Source: Modestobacter sp. VKM Ac-2986
GTDB lineage: Bacteria; Actinomycetota; Actinomycetes; Mycobacteriales; Geodermatophilaceae
Length of the DNA stretch: 64,000 nucleotides
Assembly (NCBI RefSeq): GCF_026967795.1
Contig: NZ_JAPVBH010000006.1
Location: forward strand, 248,001 to 312,000
Direction: 5' to 3'
The translations under genes were made by a program, and so were the position numbers. Position 1 is the first letter of the stretch. Every line of letters begins with the position of its first letter. The notes under the pieces were generated by a model. It was not told the DNA's origin. It worked only from the letters and a program-made list of their open reading frames with translations, and searched no databases. Below are positions 42,283-49,078 of the stretch, piece by piece.

Positions 42283-44082
42283 GTGAGGCGGACGGCCGCC
42301 GTCCTGCTGCTGCTGTGCGCACTGGTCGGCACCGGGCTGGGCCTGGACGTGCTCACCGCCCGGCCGGCGTCGGCGCACGCGGCGCTGACGACCACCACGC
42401 CGGCCGACGGTGCCCGCGTGGAGACGGCACCGGCCGAGGTGAGCCTGGCCTTCAACGAGGCGGTCTCGCTGGGCGCCGGGTACGCCCGGGTGCTCGACGG
42501 GGCGGGGGAGCGGGTCGACACCGGTGCGGCCGAGGTCCGCGACGGCACGCTCACCGTGCCGCTGCGCCCCGACCTGCCCGACGCCGGGTACGTCGTCACC
42601 TGGCGGGTGGTCTCGGCCGACTCGCACCCGATCTCCGGCGCCTCCTCCTTCGTGGTCGGCGACGGCGAGCCGGTGGCCGCCGGCTCGGTGGGCAGCGGCG
42701 ACGACACCGACCCGCTGGTGGCGATCGCGCTGCCGCTGACCCGCTCGGTCGGCTACCTCGGGCTGGTCCTCGGGCTGGGCGTGCCGCTGGCGCTGGCCAC
42801 CGTGTGGCCCGGCGGCTGGGCGGTGGGGCTGATGCGCCGGCTGACGCTGGTCGGGCTGGTCACGGTCGCGGTCACCGCCGGGCTGCTCGTCCTGCTGCAG
42901 GGGCCCTACGCCTCCGGCAGCGGCCTCGGGTCGCTGGTCGACGGCGCGCTGGTGGACAGCACCCTGGACTCCGACTTCGGCAAGGCGCTCCTGCTGCGCG
43001 AGGCCCTGGCGGTCGCCCTCGCGATCGTGCTGGCCCGCAGTTGGCGCGAGGGCCGGGCGCCGTCGACCGCGCTGCTGGCCGTGCCCGCCGTGGTCGCCGT
43101 GCTGCTCGTGGTCAGCGTCGCCGCGGTCGGTCACGCCGTCGCCGGGCCGCTGCCGCTGCTGGCGGTGGCCGCGACCGCCCTGCACGTCGCCGCGATGAGC
43201 GCCTGGCTGGGCGGGCTGGTGGCGCTGTTCGCCGGGGCGCTGCGCGCCGCGACCCCGGCCGGTGAGCTGGCCGCGGCGCTGCCCCGCTGGTCGCGGCTGG
43301 CGGCGGGCTACGTGGCCGCGCTCGTGCTCACCGGCCTCTGGCAGTCCCTGCGGGAGGTCTCCTCCTTCGCCGCGCTCACCTCCACCACCTACGGCTGGGT
43401 GCTGGTGGCCAAGCTCGCGCTCGTCGCGCTCGTGCTGGTCGCCGCCCTGGTCAGCCGGGACGTCGTCCAGCAGGGCAGCCGGCACCGGGGAGGCGGCGGT
43501 CAGCGCGGGGGCCGGCGTCGCCCGCCGCGCCGGGTGGTCGCCCACGCCTTCGCCGCCCCGCGGTCGTCGGTGGACGGTCCTGCCGACCACGAGCCCGCCG
43601 ACGACGAGCCGCCGATCGCGGAGACGGCCGCGCCGGGGGTGCTGCGCCGCTCGGTGCTGGTCGAGCTGGCCGGGGCGGCCGTCGTCCTGGCGCTGTCGGC
43701 CGTGCTGGTCGGCACCCCGCCGGCCAGTGCCGCCGTCGCCGAGTCCGTCGAGGTCACCCTCCCGCTGCAGTCGGCCGCCGGCGCGGCCGGCAACGGCAGC
43801 GTGCAGGTGACCCTCGACCCGGCGAGCCCGGGGCCCGCCGTCCTGCACGTCTACCTGTTCGACGACGCCGGGCGGCTGGTCCAGCCCCGGCAGATCTCGG
43901 TCGGCCTCACGGAGCCCGCCCGGCAGATCGGCCCGCTCGACGTCGACCTCGCCGCCGCCGGCCCCGGCCACTACGTCGGCGACCCCGTCCTGCCCACCAC
44001 GGGCACCTGGAGCCTCACCGTGACCGTCCGCCTGGACGAGTTCACGGCCGTCACCGCCAGCACCGTCTTCCCGGTCCGCTGA
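42283..44082 (+). CDS. copCD: CopC-CopD fusion, copper resistance/import protein
   Basis: Fused copper protein: a signal peptide (cut near ASA) exposes an N-terminal His (HAALTTTTPADG), the CopC Cu(II) site, with further His in DSHPISG (residues about 115). Then an eight-helix CopD domain spans about 145-480, interrupted near residue 400-430 by a basic cytoplasmic loop rich in Arg, His and Pro. A further extracytoplasmic domain follows residue 480. Length 599 aa. GTG at 42283. It heads an operon with ycnI, sco and an unknown membrane gene, a set associated with copper supply to cytochrome oxidase. Confidence 0.9.
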   Translation: MRRTAAVLLLLCALVGTGLGLDVLTARPASAHAALTTTTPADGARVETAPAEVSLAFNEAVSLGAGYARVLDGAGERVDTGAAEVRDGTLTVPLRPDLPDAGYVVTWRVVSADSHPISGASSFVVGDGEPVAAGSVGSGDDTDPLVAIALPLTRSVGYLGLVLGLGVPLALATVWPGGWAVGLMRRLTLVGLVTVAVTAGLLVLLQGPYASGSGLGSLVDGALVDSTLDSDFGKALLLREALAVALAIVLARSWREGRAPSTALLAVPAVVAVLLVVSVAAVGHAVAGPLPLLAVAATALHVAAMSAWLGGLVALFAGALRAATPAGELAAALPRWSRLAAGYVAALVLTGLWQSLREVSSFAALTSTTYGWVLVAKLALVALVLVAALVSRDVVQQGSRHRGGGGQRGGRRRPPRRVVAHAFAAPRSSVDGPADHEPADDEPPIAETAAPGVLRRSVLVELAGAAVVLALSAVLVGTPPASAAVAESVEVTLPLQSAAGAAGNGSVQVTLDPASPGPAVLHVYLFDDAGRLVQPRQISVGLTEPARQIGPLDVDLAAAGPGHYVGDPVLPTTGTWSLTVTVRLDEFTAVTASTVFPVR

Positions 44083-44105
44083 CCACCCCCGAACGAGGAG
44101 AACCG

Positions 44106-44831
44106 TTGTCCCTGCACCTGCTGCGTCCTGCCCGCCGGCTGGCCGCGCTCACCGCCGTCTCGCTGGCCGGGCTGCTCGTCCTGGGCACCGGCGCCGCCTC
44201 CGCGCACGTGACCGTCGGCTCCGCCGACGCCGCCCCCGGGGGCTACGGGAAGATCACCTTCCGGGTGCCCAACGAGAGCGACGCCGCCAGCACCGTGGCG
44301 CTGCGCGTCCAGCTGCCCACCGACACCCCGCTGACGTCGCTGCGGGCGCAGCCGGTGCCGGGCTGGACGGTCACCCTGACCCCGACGAGCATCGACCCGC
44401 CGGTGGAGGTGCACGGCGAGACCGTCGACACCGCCGTGTCGGTCGTGGAGTTCCGGGCCGAGGCCGGCGGCGGCATCGCCCCGGGGCAGTTCCAGGAGTT
44501 CGCGCTCTCCGGCGGTCCCTTCCCCGAGACCGACTCCCTGGTCTTCGCCGCCGTCCAGACCTACAGCGACGGCAGCGAGTCCGCCTGGATCGAGCCGACC
44601 GTCGAGGGCCAGGCCGAGCCGCAGTACCCGGCGCCGGTGCTGGCGCTGGCCTCCGCCGACGCCGCCCCGGTCTCCAGCGATGCCGGGACGCCGGCGGCGC
44701 CGGCGAGCGCGTCGGAGGAGGGCGACGGCACGGCCGTCACCGCGCTGGTGCTCGCCGTCCTCGGGCTGCTCGCCGGCCTCGGCGGGCTGTTCCTCGGCCT
44801 GACCGCGCGCCGACGTACCGTGGGCTCGTGA
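44106..44831 (+). CDS. ycnI: YcnI family copper-binding protein (DUF1775)
   Basis: Extracytoplasmic protein anchored by a C-terminal helix. The signal peptide ends ASA and the mature chain starts HVTV, giving the N-terminal His used by YcnI to bind Cu(II) with a conserved Trp (GWTVTLTP). A C-terminal transmembrane segment (ALVLAVLGLLAGLGGLFLGL) is followed by a short Arg tail. Length 241 aa. Start is TTG at 44106 after GAGGAG; no ATG or GTG fits. It overlaps sco by 4 nt. Confidence 0.9.
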   Translation: MSLHLLRPARRLAALTAVSLAGLLVLGTGAASAHVTVGSADAAPGGYGKITFRVPNESDAASTVALRVQLPTDTPLTSLRAQPVPGWTVTLTPTSIDPPVEVHGETVDTAVSVVEFRAEAGGGIAPGQFQEFALSGGPFPETDSLVFAAVQTYSDGSESAWIEPTVEGQAEPQYPAPVLALASADAAPVSSDAGTPAAPASASEEGDGTAVTALVLAVLGLLAGLGGLFLGLTARRRTVGS

Positions 44832-45496
44832 GCTCCGCGAACCGCACCGGGCTGACCGCCCTCGCCCTCGCCGCCGGACTGCTGCTGGCCGGCTGCGGCG
44901 GGGACGCCGACGCCGACACCACCGCCCAGGGACACGACCACGGCGGGGCCGCGGCCCCGGCGACGGTGGCCGACGACGGCGCGTCTCCCTACTCCGGGCT
45001 GCACCTGCAGGACCCGTACCAGAAGCCGGAGTTCACCCTCACCGACGGCACCGGCGCACCGTTCGACTTCGCCGAGCGCACCGCGGCCGGGCCGACGCTG
45101 CTGTTCTTCGGCTTCACGAACTGCCCCGACGTCTGCCCGACGACGATGGCCGACGTGACCCTGGCGCTGCGCACCGTGGACCCGGCCGTGGTGGCGGCGA
45201 CCACCGTGGTGTTCGTGACCACCGACCCGGCGCGGGACACCCCCGAGGTGCTGGAGGAGTACCTGGACCGGTTCGACGCAGACCTGGGCACGGCCTACGT
45301 CGGGCTGACCGGTGACCAGGCGCAGATCGACCAGGCGCAGCTGGCCGCCGGCGTGCCGCTGGCCGAGGACGACGGTCAGACCCACTCGGCGATGCTGCTG
45401 CTCTACGGCACCGACGGCGAGGCCGACGTGGCCTTCAACGGCGGGAACACCGCCACCGACATCGCGCACGACCTGGCCGTCGTCGCCGCGGAGTGA
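44828..45496 (+). CDS. SCO1/SenC family copper chaperone lipoprotein
   Basis: Copper chaperone for cytochrome c oxidase Cu(A) assembly. The signal peptide ends in a lipobox (LLAGC, Cys about residue 21). A His-containing linker (QGHDHGGA) follows, then the thioredoxin fold with the Cu-binding CPDVCP in GFTNCPDVCPTTMA and the distal His in DGQTHSAMLLLY. Length 222 aa. GTG at 44828 overlaps ycnI, and the stop overlaps the next gene by 4 nt. Confidence 0.92.
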   Translation: MSSANRTGLTALALAAGLLLAGCGGDADADTTAQGHDHGGAAAPATVADDGASPYSGLHLQDPYQKPEFTLTDGTGAPFDFAERTAAGPTLLFFGFTNCPDVCPTTMADVTLALRTVDPAVVAATTVVFVTTDPARDTPEVLEEYLDRFDADLGTAYVGLTGDQAQIDQAQLAAGVPLAEDDGQTHSAMLLLYGTDGEADVAFNGGNTATDIAHDLAVVAAE

Positions 45497-46569
45497 GCCG
45501 CGGGGCGCGGGCCGCCGGCCGGGCGCTGGTGGTCCTGCTCGGCGTCCTCGCCGTGCTCTCCCTCGCCGGCCCGGCCGCGGCGCACGTCGGTGGGGGAGCG
45601 GCCGGCAGCGACTTCTCCGCCGAGCTGCGGTCGGTCACCCCGGCGCTGCCCGGGGTGACCGTGCGGGTCCTCGAGTTCGGCGACTCGCTCGAGGTCGTCA
45701 ACACCAGCGGCACCGAGCTCGCCGTCCCCGGCTACTCCGGTGAGCCCTACCTGCGGATCGGCCCGGACGGCGTCTGGCGCAACGCGCTGAGCCCGGCGAC
45801 GTGGCTGAACCTCGACCGGTACGGGCGCACCCGGGTCCCGGAGAGCAGCAGCATCACCGAGCCACCGCGCTGGGAGCAGGTGTCGACCAGCCCGCAGTAC
45901 GTCTGGCACGACCACCGCACGCACTGGACGAGCACCGACCTGCTGCCGCCCGTGGTGGCCGCCGACCCCGGCCGGCCGCACGTCGTGGCCGACTGGACGG
46001 TGCCCATGACGCTGGGGGGCACCGAGGTCACCGTGGCCGGCCGGCTGAGCTGGACCCCACCGCCAGCGGCCGGGCTGGTGTGGCCCGCGTACCTCGCCCT
46101 CCTGGCCGCGACCGTCCTGGCCGGCTGGCGAGCCCGCGGGCCGGGGCCGCTCGCCGTCGCGCTGGCCGGAGGGGCGGTGGCCTCGCTGTACCACGCGGTG
46201 ACCACGCCGGAGCCGGCGTCGAGCGTCTCCTCACACACCGGGGCGCTGGTCGCCGCGCTGCTCCCGGCGCTGCTGGTGCTCCTGGTCGCCGTGGTCGGCG
46301 TGCGGGCCGCCCGGCGCGGGCGCACGGTGCTGACCGGGCTGATGGCGGGGGTGGCCGGCTGGCTGCTGCTGGTGCAGGGCCTGCCGGACGTCGACGTGCT
46401 GTGGACCGCGTACGCGCTGAGCACCGGTCCCGGGCTGCTGGCCCGGGTGGCGGTCGCCGTGCTGGTCGCCGGCGGGCTGGGGCTGGTCCTCGGCGGGGTG
46501 GGCGCCGCCCGGCGCGGCCGGGACGCCGGCCGCGAGGACGCCGGGCCGGCGGTGCTCGCCGCGCCCTGA
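45493..46569 (+). CDS. Copper-operon membrane protein of unknown function (WHDHRTHW motif)
   Basis: Not assigned to a named family. A signal peptide ends PAAAHVGGG, so the mature protein begins near a His as in CopC and YcnI. An extracytoplasmic domain (about 32-185) contains WHDHRTHW at residues 138-145, three His in eight residues. Five or so transmembrane helices follow to residue 350. Start GTG at 45493 overlaps sco by 4 nt. Last gene of the operon. The His cluster, mature N-terminus and position suggest copper handling, possibly transfer between CopCD, YcnI and Sco. This is inference. Confidence 0.75.
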   Translation: MSRGARAAGRALVVLLGVLAVLSLAGPAAAHVGGGAAGSDFSAELRSVTPALPGVTVRVLEFGDSLEVVNTSGTELAVPGYSGEPYLRIGPDGVWRNALSPATWLNLDRYGRTRVPESSSITEPPRWEQVSTSPQYVWHDHRTHWTSTDLLPPVVAADPGRPHVVADWTVPMTLGGTEVTVAGRLSWTPPPAAGLVWPAYLALLAATVLAGWRARGPGPLAVALAGGAVASLYHAVTTPEPASSVSSHTGALVAALLPALLVLLVAVVGVRAARRGRTVLTGLMAGVAGWLLLVQGLPDVDVLWTAYALSTGPGLLARVAVAVLVAGGLGLVLGGVGAARRGRDAGREDAGPAVLAAP

Positions 46570-46644
46570 GACGGTCCGGTCCCGGCCGGCCGCCGCGTCG
46601 GCCGGTGGTCGTTCGGCGACCGGTTCGACCAGATCGGAGTGGCA

Positions 46645-46674
46645 ACTCGGCGTGTTCCTACCAACACGCCGAGT
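46645..46674. terminator. Perfect 12-bp hairpin after the copper operon
   Basis: ACTCGGCGTGTT pairs with AACACGCCGAGT around a 6-nt CCTACC loop, 75 nt after the last copper-operon stop. It lies in an unusually AT-rich stretch (to about 46710) for this genome. It may be a terminator or an operator for the peptidase gene. The rest of 46570-46767 shows nothing else firm. Confidence 0.55.
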
Positions 46675-46767
46675 ACCGAATTACAAGTCTGGCATTCGAT
46701 GTTTCGATGTCTGCCGAACCGATCCGGTGCCAGCGGGGGCCACCGGACGTCATCGAGGGGCAGGCGC

Positions 46768-47571
46768 GTGGGCTCGAGGATCGCCGGCACGACCATCCGC
46801 AGCAGCGAGGTCGAGCCCCCGACCACCGGCACCACCGACCGCCCCGCCCGCACCCCCCGCGCCCAGGTCACCCGGCGCCGTCCGGCGGCGCTGCTGGCCG
46901 CGCTCGTCGTCGGTGGCCTGACCGCCGCCCTGCTCGGCACCCAGGGTGCCCCGCGCGCCGTCGCGGAGGAGCCCATCCCGGTCGCGATGCTGCTCGGCTC
47001 GGACGCCGAGGGCATCTTCGACGTCGAGATGAACCCGCACGACGCCATCACCGAGGTCGAGGCCCGCGCCCGCCTCGAGGAGGTGGCGGCCAACCGGGCC
47101 GAGCGGGCCAAGCGGGCCGCCGACGAGCAGGCCGCCGCCGAGGCGCGCGCCGCGGCCGAGGCCGAGGCAGCCCGGCCCAAGGCCGTCTCCCCGGTCGCGG
47201 ACGCCCGGCTGTCCAGCTGCTTCTGCCCGCGCTGGGGCACCATGCACTGGGGCATCGACCTGGCCGCCCCGATGATGACGCCGGAGTACTCGGCCGAGGA
47301 CGGCGTCGTGCTGCGGGCCGGTGCGGCCAGCGGCTACGGCCAGGCGGTCTACATCCTGGGCGTCAGCGGCGACGTGACCGTCTACGGCCACATGGAGAAG
47401 ATCCTGGTCTCCGCCGGTGACGTCGTGGACGCCGGTGACAAGATCGCGCTGCTGGGCAGTCGGGGTCAGTCGACCGGCCCGCACCTGCACTTCGAGGTGC
47501 ACAAGGGCGGCATGGGCGGCAAGCGCGTCGACCCCGTGCAGTGGCTGGCCGCCCGCGGCGTCGAGCTGTAG
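46768..47571 (+). CDS. M23 family metallopeptidase (LytM-like)
   Basis: Cell-wall peptidase or EnvC/NlpD-type activator. One transmembrane/signal segment (AALLAALVVGGLTAALLG, about residues 42-59) follows a basic N-terminus. An Ala/Glu-rich coiled coil (about 95-140) comes next. The M23 domain has the zinc ligands HWGIDLA (HxxxD) and HLHFEVH (HxH), and it also contains YGHMEKI. Length 267 aa. GTG at 46768 is the best start before the signal segment; an in-frame ATG upstream at 46639 would run through the hairpin. Zn ligands complete, so probably active. Confidence 0.85.
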   Translation: MGSRIAGTTIRSSEVEPPTTGTTDRPARTPRAQVTRRRPAALLAALVVGGLTAALLGTQGAPRAVAEEPIPVAMLLGSDAEGIFDVEMNPHDAITEVEARARLEEVAANRAERAKRAADEQAAAEARAAAEAEAARPKAVSPVADARLSSCFCPRWGTMHWGIDLAAPMMTPEYSAEDGVVLRAGAASGYGQAVYILGVSGDVTVYGHMEKILVSAGDVVDAGDKIALLGSRGQSTGPHLHFEVHKGGMGGKRVDPVQWLAARGVEL

Positions 47572-47599
47572 GCGGGACGCCGCGGGTCTGGTCGGTGGG

Positions 47600-48082
47600 T
47601 CAGGCCTCGCGGGACCAGGCGGTCACCATCGAGGGCAGCACGACCCCGACGTGGAACGGCAGCAGGACCGCAGCGGTGGCCACGCCGGCGCCCGGGGCGG
47701 CCCAGTCGAACGTCAGCCAGGCCGCGACGACGGCCAGCTCTGCGGTCAGCAGGGCGAAGCCGATCCGGTAGCTGAGCGCGTAGGCCTCCCCGCGCAGCTG
47801 CCACTGGCGCTCGTCCAGGGCCTCCGCGGGCAGCTCCTCGACCCCCCGGGTGCTCGCCTTGAGCGCGCCGAGGAGGAACACGAAGGCCACCAGCAGCACG
47901 GCCAGGGCCACGGCGAACACGACCGGAGCGCTCTCCATGAACGCGAAGAGCCCCGCCTCGACGACGAGCAGTGCGCCGAGGGCGAGGACGAGCCGTCGCC
48001 GGGCCGGGGTGGTGCGGAAGCGCTCGAAGCGCGGGTCGTCCAGGACCTGGGCCCGTCGTTCGGTGCGGGTGCTGCTGGTCAT
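47600..48082 (-). CDS. Four-helix membrane protein paired with an XRE regulator
   Basis: 160 aa, four hydrophobic segments in two pairs (about 33-75 and 110-150), separated by a hydrophilic loop with ALDERQWQLRGEAYALSY. The loop is reminiscent of DUF2178-type proteins (DER... before helix 3), but I am not certain of the family. ATG at 48080-48082 overlaps the stop of the XRE gene (TGATGA), so translation is coupled. Possibly the regulator senses a state of this protein or controls its dose. Confidence 0.8.
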   Translation of the reverse strand: MTSSTRTERRAQVLDDPRFERFRTTPARRRLVLALGALLVVEAGLFAFMESAPVVFAVALAVLLVAFVFLLGALKASTRGVEELPAEALDERQWQLRGEAYALSYRIGFALLTAELAVVAAWLTFDWAAPGAGVATAAVLLPFHVGVVLPSMVTAWSREA

Positions 48083-48363
48083 CACGTCTCCTGGGTGCCG
48101 GGAGCAGTGCCGTAGACCTGCTCGGACAGTGCGCGGAACGGGGTGAGGGAGAAGACCGCCTCCATCGGGAGGCCGAAGACGGCGGCCAGCCGGAGCGCGA
48201 GGGTGGCGCTGGGGCTGTACTCGCCGCGTTCGAGGTAGCCGATCGTCTGGTAGTGGACGCCGACGGCGGCGGCCAGCTCCTGGCGGGACATCCCGCGCTC
48301 GGCCCGCAGCAGACCGAGCCGGTTGTACAGCTCGACCTCGTCGGAGCGTTTGCGCGGCGCCAT
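48082..48363 (-). CDS. XRE family helix-turn-helix regulator
   Basis: 93-residue single-domain regulator with HTH_3: YNRLGLLRAERGMSRQELAAAVGVHYQTIGYLERGEYSPS. ATG at 48361-48363. There is no Shine-Dalgarno; a -10 TACTTT lies 6 nt upstream, so the mRNA is probably leaderless. Coupled to the downstream membrane protein gene. Confidence 0.9.
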   Translation of the reverse strand: MAPRKRSDEVELYNRLGLLRAERGMSRQELAAAVGVHYQTIGYLERGEYSPSATLALRLAAVFGLPMEAVFSLTPFRALSEQVYGTAPGTQET

Positions 48364-48369
48364 GTAGCA

Positions 48370-48399
48370 AAAGTACAACAAACCAAACTGCGTGTGCAA
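48370..48399 (-). promoter_or_regulatory. Leaderless promoter of the XRE-membrane pair
   Basis: On the minus strand -35 TTGCAC (complement of 48394-48399), spacer 18 bp, -10 TACTTT (complement of 48370-48375), then 6 nt to ATG. It fills almost the whole 40-bp gap after kdpE. Confidence 0.55.
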
Positions 48400-48403
48400 C
48401 GGG

Positions 48404-49078
48404 TCAGGGCGTGAAGCGGTAGCCCATGCCCGGCTCGGTGTGCAGGTAGCGCGGGTGTGCGGGGTCCGGCTCGAGCTTGCGGCGCAGCTGGGCGAGGTAG
48501 ACCCGCAGGTAGTTGGTCTCCCGCTCGTAGGCCGGGCCCCACACCGACTGCAGCAGCTGCTTCTGCCCGACCAGCCGGCCCGGTGAGCGCACCAGCTCCG
48601 ACAGCAGCGCCCACTCCGTCGGCGTCAGCCGCACCTGGACGCCGTCCACGCGCACCTGCTTCGCCGCCAGGTCGACGGTGAAGTGGTCGGTGACCACCTG
48701 CGCCTGTCCGGGCTCGGCGGTGCCGCGACGCACCGCTGCGCGCAGCCGGGCCAGCAACTCGGCCATGTCGAAGGGCTTGGTCACGTAGTCGTCGGCGCCG
48801 GCGTCGAGGGCGGCGACCTTGTCCTGGCTGTCGGCACGGGCGGAGAGCACGAGCACCGGTCCGGTGAACCACGGCCGCAGCCCGGCGAGCACCTCGGTGC
48901 CGTCGAGGTCGGGCAGCCCGAGGTCGAGCACGACCACGTCCGGGTGCGCGGTGGCCGCCTCCCGGAGGGCGGACGTGCCGTCGGGGGCGGTGACCACCTC
49001 GTACCCGGCCGCCCGCAGGCTGATCCGCAGGGCCCGCAGCAGCTGGACGTCGTCGTCGACGACGAGCACCCGGCTCAC
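48404..49078 (-). CDS. kdpE: KdpE, potassium-responsive response regulator
   Basis: OmpR-family regulator of kdpFABC. Receiver domain with acidic pair VVDDD, phospho-Asp in VVVLDLGLPDLDG and Lys in VTKPFDM; C-terminal winged helix (LTPTEWALLSELVRSPGRLVGQ...ETNYLRVYLAQLRRKLEPDP). Length 224 aa is standard. GTG at 49076-49078 overlaps kdpD by 4 nt. The proposed binding sites are the CGTCARG pairs in this locus (51624, 54627, 55337, 55370). Confidence 0.95.
   Translation of the reverse strand: MSRVLVVDDDVQLLRALRISLRAAGYEVVTAPDGTSALREAATAHPDVVVLDLGLPDLDGTEVLAGLRPWFTGPVLVLSARADSQDKVAALDAGADDYVTKPFDMAELLARLRAAVRRGTAEPGQAQVVTDHFTVDLAAKQVRVDGVQVRLTPTEWALLSELVRSPGRLVGQKQLLQSVWGPAYERETNYLRVYLAQLRRKLEPDPAHPRYLHTEPGMGYRFTP

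Noticed and set aside
46570..46767. ydaO-type c-di-AMP riboswitch before the M23 peptidase
   Set aside because: Cell-wall hydrolase genes in actinobacteria often have this riboswitch, but the region is only about 200 nt and the conserved GGGGGACCC-type core and pseudoknot elements are missing.
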